From: JAWXVD01 sp044425705
GTDB taxonomy: Bacteria > Bacillota > Clostridia > Lachnospirales > Lachnospiraceae
DNA length: 11,449 nt
Direction of reading: 5' to 3'
NCBI GenBank assembly: GCA_044425705.1
Contig: JAWXVD010000105.1
Location: 1-11,449, forward strand
The translations under genes were made by a program, and so were the position numbers. Shown piece by piece: positions 5,841 to 11,449 of the stretch (the first letter of the stretch is position 1; every line of letters begins with the position of its first letter). Below the pieces are notes generated by a model, which saw nothing but the letters and a program-made list of their open reading frames with translations, was not told where the DNA came from and did not search any database.

Positions 5841-7652
5841 TTATTGTGTTTGATTTTGGGTTATGTCGCCACCGATTGTAACATATCCACCACCAGTTTC
5901 GTTGTTTCCAAAATAAAATACATTTTTTGAATGAAATAGAGTCCATCGTAAATACACATTGAGTAAACCCATGCCGTCAATATGCATATCAGGTATTCCA
6001 ATAGATGAATCTGCAGTTTCAATTTGGTTTTGTAATTTTATTAAAGCTTCTTCACTAAATCCAGGACCAGAATCTACCACATGAATGAACCACTGGGTAT
6101 CAGTAATTTCACTATATACTCGAACTGACCAAGGCGGATCACATTCCGTGCCATATTTAATGGCATTTTCAATTAATGGTTGAAGAAGTAGTTTTAAAAT
6201 TGATATTTTATGAAGAGAAGAATCTATATCAATAGAATAATTGAGACTACTTTGATAACGAATTTTCATACAATAAAGATATTTTTCTAAATATGATATT
6301 TCTGAATCTAGAGTCACTACTTGCATGCTGCCGGCGGTAATATAACGCATCATAGAAGTTAAATTCCTTGCAAAATGAATAATATCGGAAGTTTGATTAT
6401 TTTCAGCTAGCACCATAATACTAGAAAGAGAGTTATAGTAAAAATGGGGATTCATCTGTGATTGTAGTGCAAGATTACGTGATTTTAACTCTTGTTCTTG
6501 TGTCTCTAATAAAATATTCATAGAATCCTTTAACTTTGTACTCATAGAATAATAGGCGTCATTCAATCTATCGAATTCATTAAAAGAAGAATCAATATCT
6601 AATTGTTTTTCAATTCCTAATGTATCAATTTGTGTAGAATAGAAAGCTTCTAATAATTGATGAATGGGTTTTGTTAAATTTTTTGACATCATATAAGAAG
6701 AATAAAACACAACACAAAGGATGATAATGATGAGAATTCCTAATATGCGCGTAAACGTATAAATTGGAGCAAGAATGATGCTTTCATCCTGAATACATAC
6801 AAACGTAAAGTTAGAATAACTAGATGTTTCATAAGTCATTAATTCTTTTTCATTCGTAAGAGGATTGGAAATATGTAAATAATTATAAGATTCATCGGTG
6901 CTATCAAAATAAAATTGGCATAAAGACAGTGTTTCATCACTTACATTTTCATAGGGAAACATTAAAGTACCATCTTGATTGAAAACATATACCTGAGTCG
7001 TATCCACTGGAAAATCAGAATTTTCATAAGAAATAATATTTTTGAAAATCTTTTTACTGGTCTGTACTGATTCGATATATCCTACATGACGTCCAAAGGA
7101 ATCGTATAAAGCATGGTACAACGAAATATAATTCATAGGTATTGATATGGCTAATGAAACGTCTGAACTTTCATAAGGAAGACCTATATATTTTTTTCCT
7201 TGCTGTGATGTAGTTGGTTCCACCCAGTCTAAGTGGGTTAAATCTACTTTGTCTTGCATTAAATAAGAGCCAACGGAGAGTTTATTTCCTTCTAAATCAT
7301 AGGCATTCATTTGGACTACCTTATAGTCAATACCATTCACAGAAAGATAAGCTGCTTTTAAGTCGCTCAACATGGTAGTAGGCGAAAATTCACTTTCTAC
7401 AAAAGGAAAGCAGTTAGGAACGAGCTGTTGATTGTACTCAAAGTTTAAAGATACATCTTCCATGGTGGAAATAGCAGCATCGATATTGATAAGAAAATTA
7501 TCAGTCATAGAAAGCAAGGAGTCAGTTTGTCGTTCGATCAATATATCGCTAACATAATTATAGAAAAAAATCGAAAATGTAAAAATACATATAAATGCAA
7601 TTAATATGTAGGATAAAAAAAACTGAGTTTGAACAGATGATTTTTTTAACAT
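5841..7652 (-). CDS. Sensor histidine kinase, YesM type
   Basis: This 603-residue membrane kinase pairs with the adjacent regulator. TM1 is at about 11-33 (FFLSYILIAFICIFTFSIFF), an extracellular Cache-like sensor region at about 34-292, and TM2 at about 294-320. A HAMP-like linker and coiled segment follow at about 321-398. The His_kinase motif QMNPHFYYNS has phosphoacceptor H403. The ATPase domain shows LQPLIENAIKYG (E495, N496) and a G-box DSGPGF (527-532), then DGMGLLNV (559-566). The large extracellular domain suggests it senses an external sugar directly or through a binding protein. The start at 7652 (MLKKSSVQTQ) is preferred: GAAAGGA lies 11 bases upstream and the lysines directly precede TM1. 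An in-frame ATG at 7730 would add 26 residues but lacks a ribosome binding site. Confidence 0.93.
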   Translation of the reverse strand: MLKKSSVQTQFFLSYILIAFICIFTFSIFFYNYVSDILIERQTDSLLSMTDNFLINIDAAISTMEDVSLNFEYNQQLVPNCFPFVESEFSPTTMLSDLKAAYLSVNGIDYKVVQMNAYDLEGNKLSVGSYLMQDKVDLTHLDWVEPTTSQQGKKYIGLPYESSDVSLAISIPMNYISLYHALYDSFGRHVGYIESVQTSKKIFKNIISYENSDFPVDTTQVYVFNQDGTLMFPYENVSDETLSLCQFYFDSTDESYNYLHISNPLTNEKELMTYETSSYSNFTFVCIQDESIILAPIYTFTRILGILIIIILCVVFYSSYMMSKNLTKPIHQLLEAFYSTQIDTLGIEKQLDIDSSFNEFDRLNDAYYSMSTKLKDSMNILLETQEQELKSRNLALQSQMNPHFYYNSLSSIMVLAENNQTSDIIHFARNLTSMMRYITAGSMQVVTLDSEISYLEKYLYCMKIRYQSSLNYSIDIDSSLHKISILKLLLQPLIENAIKYGTECDPPWSVRVYSEITDTQWFIHVVDSGPGFSEEALIKLQNQIETADSSIGIPDMHIDGMGLLNVYLRWTLFHSKNVFYFGNNETGGGYVTIGGDITQNQTQ

Positions 7653-7768
7653 AAAATGTAAATTCCTTTCCACCAAGTGAATTGTATATTTTAATATTAG
7701 GTAGGTGTGTTGTAAGAAAGTAACAATCATTAAGGTAAGTATAATGAGATGATATAAAAACTTTATTC

Positions 7769-7797
7769 ATTATAGCAAATAGTATGTTTTATGTATA
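7769..7797 (-). promoter_or_regulatory. Promoter of the histidine kinase-response regulator operon
   Basis: On the minus strand, the extended -10 TGCTATAAT (7777-7769) is preceded, after a 17-base spacer, by TATACA (7797-7792), a 4/6 match to the -35 consensus. A start near 7762 gives a leader of about 110 bases. This is the best promoter match in the window and suggests basal expression of the sensor pair. Confidence 0.6.
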
Positions 7798-7847
7798 GAT
7801 AAATTACAAAATACTATAAAAAATAGCTAAATCCTAGTAACTCGGTA

Positions 7848-7856
7848 TGATATAAA
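7848..7856 (+). promoter_or_regulatory. Possible extended -10 element for the importer operon (distal)
   Basis: TGATATAAA has the TGn extension in front of TATAAA (7851-7856). No good -35 lies 17 bases upstream, which fits an activator-dependent promoter. The leader would be about 190 bases. Confidence 0.3.
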
Positions 7857-7954
7857 TCCGACTTTTTATTACATAATGTATAAAAAAACTTAAAAAATAA
7901 TAAAAAAAGTAGAAAAAGTACAAGTACATAAGGGAAAAATCCATAGACCATGTA

Positions 7955-7960
7955 TATAAA
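7955..7960 (+). promoter_or_regulatory. Possible -10 element for the importer operon (proximal)
   Basis: TATAAA lies about 90 bases before the binding-protein start, with GGGAAA in the -35 position. The poor -35 again suggests dependence on the adjacent AraC-type regulator. Only one of the two plus-strand candidates may be real. Confidence 0.3.
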
Positions 7961-7983
7961 ATCAATTACAATGCATACATAAG

Positions 7984-8015
7984 ATTTGATTAAGAGATAT
8001 TATGTTTAATCAAAT
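7984..8015 (+). repeat. Perfect 10-bp inverted repeat in the importer leader
   Basis: ATTTGATTAA (7984-7993) and TTAATCAAAT (8006-8015) flank a 12-base spacer. It ends 23 bases before the ribosome binding site of the binding-protein gene. It could be an operator dyad or a 5' stem stabilising the abundant binding-protein message. Confidence 0.5.
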
Positions 8016-8050
8016 TAAAATAGAAAAGTTAAGAAAGTGGAGGATGTCAA

Positions 8051-9442
8051 ATGAAAAGAAAAGTATTAAGTATTATCTTAAGTGTTTCTATGATCGCTGG
8101 TTTATTAGCAGGTTGTGGAGGCAGTACAACAACAGAAAGTGCTACAACAGAAAGCACAGAAGAAGTGGCTACAGAAGAAGCAGTTACAGAAGAAAGCAGT
8201 GAAGAAGTAACAGCAGATTTTAAAGGAGAAGAATTAAGTATCTTAACATCAGCTGGTTGGATGGATAGCCGTTATGATGAAACTATCGCTAGATTTGAAG
8301 AAACATATGGCGTGACTGTAGATTTACAATCAATCCCAGGTGACCAATACGATGATATGTTACAATCAAAATTAACAAGTGGAACATGTACAGATATTTT
8401 CTGGATTCAATCAAATCCTTTTGCTATTGAATCAGTAATTGTAAATCCAGAAGAATACTGTTTAGATTTTACAGGTGCTGAATGGCAATCAGTTATTCCA
8501 GAAGCCAGATTATCATCTTGTATGGTTGGAGATACATTATATGGACTTCAATTATGGCATAACTCACCTGAATATGTATTTGTTTATAACAAAACATTAT
8601 TTGCTGAATTAGGAATTGAAGAAATACCTACTACATATGATGCATTCTTAGCAATCTGCGACACTGTTGCAGCTGAAGGTATTACTCCTTGGTATGTACC
8701 AGGTGCAGACGGATGGCAACATCAATTAGCGTTCTTCCAAATCGGTGGTGTATATGAGGAAGCAACACCAGGTTTATATGATGCATTAAATAACAATACA
8801 GCAACATATGCAGACAATGAAAAAATGTTAGAAGTATTAGAACAATATAAAGAATTATCTGATTTAGGTTACTTAGGAGAAGACTGGGTTGGTACAGATT
8901 CAACTAATATGGCTAATGCTGTTGCAGACAGAGATACAGCTATGGTAGTTGCTAACTCAAGTTATATCAAACAAATCCAAGATGAAACAGGAACAACAGA
9001 TGAATTTGGTTTATTCTTAATTCCACTTGGTGACAATGACACATTCCCTACAAACCCAGCTGGACCTACAATGTTCGGTTACAGTGGAGCTACAAACCCA
9101 GAATTAGTAGAAACATTCTTTGAATTTGTATGTACAACAGAAAGCTTACAGGAAATTTTAGATAATTCACCTAACTACACAAATATTGCAGCAAATGATG
9201 ATGCAGTAGTACAAAATTGGTTACCAGAAGAAGAAGAATTTATGGCAACAATTTCTGAAGATAAAATGGCTACAGCCGTATTACAAACAGGTACAAAATA
9301 TTCAAATGATCAATGGATGAGCTTTGGTTCAGATTTAGTAGCTTACTGCCAAGGAACAATGGAAGCTAATGATGTATTGAAAAATATGGATTCTTACAGA
9401 GCAAAATCAGCAGAAGTTATGGGTGATGAAAACTGGCAATAA
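8051..9442 (+). CDS. ABC sugar transporter substrate-binding lipoprotein
   Basis: This 463-residue extracellular binding protein (family 1 type, CUT1 importer) delivers an oligosaccharide to the two permeases downstream. The N-terminus is a lipoprotein signal: MKRK, a hydrophobic stretch, and lipobox LAGC with lipidated C22. A Thr/Ser/Glu-rich tether (about 25-55) follows, then the periplasmic-binding fold (about 58-463). Aromatic residues such as those in GWMDSRYD, LQLWHNSPEYVFVYN and GADGWQHQLAFFQ are typical of sugar contacts. The start is set by GGAGG at 8039-8043, seven bases upstream. Codon use is more biased than in its neighbours (TTA for Leu, GAA, ACA), as expected for a highly expressed gene. 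A stem-loop after the gene probably keeps its message in excess over the permeases. The substrate cannot be read from sequence. Confidence 0.95.
   Translation: MKRKVLSIILSVSMIAGLLAGCGGSTTTESATTESTEEVATEEAVTEESSEEVTADFKGEELSILTSAGWMDSRYDETIARFEETYGVTVDLQSIPGDQYDDMLQSKLTSGTCTDIFWIQSNPFAIESVIVNPEEYCLDFTGAEWQSVIPEARLSSCMVGDTLYGLQLWHNSPEYVFVYNKTLFAELGIEEIPTTYDAFLAICDTVAAEGITPWYVPGADGWQHQLAFFQIGGVYEEATPGLYDALNNNTATYADNEKMLEVLEQYKELSDLGYLGEDWVGTDSTNMANAVADRDTAMVVANSSYIKQIQDETGTTDEFGLFLIPLGDNDTFPTNPAGPTMFGYSGATNPELVETFFEFVCTTESLQEILDNSPNYTNIAANDDAVVQNWLPEEEEFMATISEDKMATAVLQTGTKYSNDQWMSFGSDLVAYCQGTMEANDVLKNMDSYRAKSAEVMGDENWQ
8123..8215 (+). repeat. Low-complexity Thr/Glu-rich tether-coding repeat
   Basis: ACAGAA-based direct repeats encode residues 25-55 of the binding protein (TTTESATTESTEE and similar units). 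They form a flexible acidic spacer between the lipid anchor and the folded domain. Such tethers are common in clostridial lipoproteins and vary in length between strains. Confidence 0.75.
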
Positions 9443-9556
9443 TTAGTCAGTAAGAAGAAATATCTTAGCGAATATCTAAGTAGATTGATAGTTAAGTAAT
9501 TCAAATGTTTGCTGTATGAAAGCAATGAAATGAAGTTGAAAATACTTAGTAATAAA

Positions 9557-9595
9557 AAAGGTTGTTATAAATTGAAAAGGTTTATAGCAACCTTT
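9557..9595 (+). terminator. Stem-loop between binding protein and first permease
   Basis: AAAGGTTGTTATAAA (9557-9571) pairs with TTTATAGCAACCTTT (9581-9595) in 15 pairs including one G-U, around a 9-base loop. Only CTTTA follows, with no long T-run, so it is better read as a leaky terminator or 3'-end stabiliser. It would lower permease expression relative to the binding protein, as is usual in such operons. It ends 21 bases before the permease start. Confidence 0.65.
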
Positions 9596-9605
9596 CTTTA
9601 GAAAT

Positions 9606-9609
9606 GGAG
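9606..9609 (+). promoter_or_regulatory. Ribosome binding site fixing the first permease start
   Basis: GGAG lies six bases before ATG 9616. The in-frame ATG at 9604 overlaps this site and has none of its own, so translation should begin at 9616 (MNKKKIYPQWF). Confidence 0.65.
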
Positions 9610-9615
9610 ATGTTT

Positions 9616-10488
9616 ATGAATAAGAAAAAAATATATCCTCAATGGTTTTTAATCATTCCATTAATCCTATATGGTTGTTTCTTTGTATTACCTAGTTTGT
9701 TAGGTATTTTTTATTCCTTTACAGACTGGAATGCAAGAAGTATGGGTCAAGTATCATTCGTAGGATTGGATAATTATATAGAAATATTTACTTCGGATGA
9801 AAATTATACGCTTGGTATTATTAATACTTTAAAATTTACAGGGATATCAAATGTACTGAAATTAGTGTCGGCACTATTCCTAGCGATCTTATTAAAAGAT
9901 GGAATGAAAGCAAAAGGATTCTATCGAACAGTGATGTACTTGCCAGCAATTCTTCCTTACTTAGTGGTAGGTTTGGTATTTAAATCAATCTTTAACTATA
10001 ATGATGGTTTGCTCAATGCAGGCTTAGAATTTTTACAGCTGGGATTTTTAAAACAAAAATGGCTTTCTGATATCAATGTAGTATGGAAATCTATTTATGG
10101 TGTGGATGCTTGGAAGGGTATTGGTTATGTAATGACTATATTCTTAGCAGGATTAAGTGGTATTCCAGAATCTTATTATGAAGCGGCATCTATTGATGGG
10201 GCTAATTTTTGGGCTAAATTATGGCATATTACTTTACCTAACTTAACAGGTGCTATTACAATTAATCTTGTGTTTGGTTTAGCATATGGTTTGAAGGTAT
10301 TCGATATTGTTTATGTATTGACCAATGGTGGTCCAGGACACGTGACGGAAGTTGTTACCACATATGCATATCAATTATACGCTTATGGCCAATATGGTAT
10401 GTCTGTAGCATTAAATACGATTCTATTTGTGTTTACTGCTATTGTAGGAATTAGCGTTGTAAAATACATGGGAAGGAAAGAGGGCTAG
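9616..10488 (+). CDS. ABC sugar transporter permease, MalF/UgpA type (CUT1)
   Basis: This 290-residue integral membrane protein has a basic start (MNKKK), a first membrane segment from about residue 8 (FLIIPLILYGCFFVLPSLL), and five further segments typical of the family. The cytoplasmic EAA loop begins at E189 (EAASIDGANFWAKLWHITLP) and is the docking site for the ATPase. It forms a heterodimer with the next gene product, accepts sugar from the upstream lipoprotein and moves it across the membrane. The start at 9616 is preferred over ATGs at 9604 and 9610. Its stop lies three bases before the next start, so the two permeases are translationally coupled or nearly so. Confidence 0.94.
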   Translation: MNKKKIYPQWFLIIPLILYGCFFVLPSLLGIFYSFTDWNARSMGQVSFVGLDNYIEIFTSDENYTLGIINTLKFTGISNVLKLVSALFLAILLKDGMKAKGFYRTVMYLPAILPYLVVGLVFKSIFNYNDGLLNAGLEFLQLGFLKQKWLSDINVVWKSIYGVDAWKGIGYVMTIFLAGLSGIPESYYEAASIDGANFWAKLWHITLPNLTGAITINLVFGLAYGLKVFDIVYVLTNGGPGHVTEVVTTYAYQLYAYGQYGMSVALNTILFVFTAIVGISVVKYMGRKEG

Positions 10489-10491
10489 AGT

Positions 10492-11316
10492 ATGAATCCG
10501 AAAAAGACAATAATATCAATACTGAAACATTTTGTTTGTATTGTTTTCAGTTTGGCAATTATTTTACCATTTTATCTAGTACTCGTTAATTCTTTTAAAT
10601 CAAAAAATGAATCAGCTAGATTATCTATTGCCTTGCCTACAGAATGGTATTTTGACAATTATACAACAGTTATTGAAAAAGGAAATTTAGTGCAAGGGTT
10701 TGCAAATAGTTTATTGTATGCGGTAGTAGCTACTACAATAGCAGTTATTGGCTGTGCTATGGTTGCAGTAGTTATCAATCGTAAGAAAATTATGTTTAAT
10801 AGAATTATATATTTTGTTTTTTTATGTGGTATTTTCGTGCCTGTGAATTATGTTACCTTGATTGCAGTCTTAAATGCAGCTCATTTAAATAATACGAGAG
10901 TAGGTTTAATTATCGCATTTATGAGTCATATGATTCCGTTTTGTGTGTTTACTATTTCAAATTTTGTTTCATCTGTTCCGGTGGAGTTAGATGAAGCAGC
11001 AGTAATCGATGGGGCAGGTTCATTAAATCTATTCTTTAAGATTATTTTGCCTATGTTAAAACCAGTTTTGATTACAGCATATTTATTGCAATTTATGAAT
11101 GTTTGGAATGATTTCATGACACCATTATATTTAACAAGCTCTAGTAAATTGTGGCCAATGAATTTAGGGGTGTATAACTTCTTTAGTAAGAATGAAGCCT
11201 ATTGGAATTACGTGTTTGCAGATATTGTATTGACTTGTTTACCAGTTATTATTATCTATTTAATCGGACAAAAATACATTATCAGCGGTTTAACCAGTGG
11301 AGCCGTAAAAGAATAA
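10492..11316 (+). CDS. ABC sugar transporter permease, MalG/UgpE type (CUT1)
   Basis: This 274-residue integral membrane protein is the second permease subunit. The first membrane segment is at about 10-30 (FVCIVFSLAIILPFYLVLVN), and a signature YFDNYTTVIEKGN precedes the transport core. The EAA loop begins at E168 (EAAVIDGAGSLNLFFKIILP), and the protein ends ISGLTSGAVKE, the typical G-x-xxGAVK tail of this group. The ribosome binding site AAAGAGGG (10478-10484) lies inside the end of the previous gene, seven bases before ATG. No ATPase gene follows within the window; CUT1 importers in Firmicutes commonly share an MsmX/UgpC-type ATPase encoded elsewhere. Confidence 0.95.
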   Translation: MNPKKTIISILKHFVCIVFSLAIILPFYLVLVNSFKSKNESARLSIALPTEWYFDNYTTVIEKGNLVQGFANSLLYAVVATTIAVIGCAMVAVVINRKKIMFNRIIYFVFLCGIFVPVNYVTLIAVLNAAHLNNTRVGLIIAFMSHMIPFCVFTISNFVSSVPVELDEAAVIDGAGSLNLFFKIILPMLKPVLITAYLLQFMNVWNDFMTPLYLTSSSKLWPMNLGVYNFFSKNEAYWNYVFADIVLTCLPVIIIYLIGQKYIISGLTSGAVKE

Positions 11317-11449
11317 AAAATTTTTTAGTTGTGACCTGAGAGGCGGAAGCAATACCTCCCTAGACATGCTCATCGCAAATTGTCTAGGGAGGTATTGCTT
11401 CCGCCTCTCAGTGTATCAAAACGGGAAAGAATGTGATGTTGATTATAAA
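11317..11449 (+). other. Intergenic end of window after the permease operon
   Basis: Directly after the stop lies A6T6 (11315-11326), then a large palindrome at 11336-11411. The last 38 bases include GGGAAAGA and an ATG at 11436 that is open to the edge (MLII). This could be the first codons of another gene, but it is too short to call. Confidence 0.5.
11336..11411. repeat. Perfect 31-bp inverted repeat (terminator or mobile palindrome)
   Basis: Positions 11336-11366 are the exact reverse complement of 11381-11411, around a 14-base loop that itself has TGC/GCA inner pairing. The arms are about 55% GC, well above the surrounding DNA. No T-run follows the right arm; the sequence continues GTGTATCAAAACGGG. 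It would terminate or strongly fold any transcript from the importer operon. Its length, perfection and unlike composition also fit a dispersed palindromic element of the REP or MITE kind. Confidence 0.8.

Larger units (their letters stand above)
7653..8050. promoter_or_regulatory. Divergent control region between sensor kinase and importer operon
   Basis: A 398-bp very AT-rich gap between divergent genes contains no convincing gene. It holds a good minus-strand promoter for the kinase-regulator pair (7769-7797), two weaker plus-strand -10 elements for the importer (near 7851 and 7955), an 11-base palindrome TACATAATGTA at 7870-7880, and a 10-bp inverted repeat at 7984-8015. Binding sites for the AraC-type regulator are expected here, but I cannot define a consensus. 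I see no cre-like catabolite site. Confidence 0.65.

Noticed and set aside
7653..7730. Longer kinase start at 7730 on the minus strand
   Set aside because: No ribosome binding site precedes it, and it would place 26 odd residues ahead of a normal Lys-rich start and first membrane segment at 7652.
8002..8202. 66-codon frame overlapping the start of the binding-protein gene
   Set aside because: It lies in another frame over the signal peptide and repeat region, and its Lys/Arg/Tyr-rich composition is a by-product of the repeats.
9604..9615. Permease start at ATG 9604 or 9610
   Set aside because: These ATGs overlap the GGAG that serves ATG 9616 and have no site of their own.
1..11449. tRNA, rRNA, CRISPR array, transposase or phage gene
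   Set aside because: None was seen on either strand. The only repeats are the hairpins, dyads and tether repeat listed.
11436..11449. Start of a further gene at ATG 11436
   Set aside because: Only four whole codons fall inside the window and the upstream GGGA is poorly spaced.

Overview
The window is AT-rich DNA that looks like a low-GC anaerobic Firmicute, most likely a gut Lachnospiraceae-type Clostridia. This rests on the AT-rich codon use, strong GGAGG-type ribosome binding sites, a YesM/YesN-style two-component pair, and a lipoprotein binding protein with a Thr/Glu-rich linker behind its lipobox. The organism is inferred from style, not from a marker gene.

Layout. Positions 1-4953 hold three plus-strand catabolic genes: the 3' part of a family 31 glycoside hydrolase (GH31; the 5' end lies outside the window), a uroporphyrinogen-decarboxylase-fold protein of unknown reaction, and a Cys-type S1 sulfatase without a signal peptide. 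A perfect 19-bp stem terminator (5008-5049) separates them from a convergent pair on the minus strand: an AraC-type response regulator (5027-5806) and its sensor histidine kinase (5841-7652). A roughly 400-bp divergent control region (7653-8050) follows. A plus-strand ABC sugar importer occupies 8051-11316: lipoprotein binding protein, then two MalF/MalG-type permeases. The window ends with a perfect 31-bp inverted repeat (11336-11411) after the last permease.

Working model (inference). The kinase senses an extracellular sugar or a sugar-loaded binding protein. The regulator activates the divergent importer promoter. The importer brings in an oligosaccharide using an ATPase encoded elsewhere. 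Cytoplasmic sulfatase and GH31 then remove sulfate and an alpha-linked sugar. The role of the URO-D-fold protein is unknown. The substrate is probably a sulfated glycan, such as a host mucin or glycosaminoglycan fragment, but the sequence does not settle this.

The most unusual feature is the 234-bp gap before the sulfatase. It holds consecutive perfect hairpins, and the loop of one is complementary to a site five bases before the sulfatase Shine-Dalgarno. This is the geometry of a translation-controlling pseudoknot, and the element is a candidate cis-regulatory RNA that I do not recognise as a known class.
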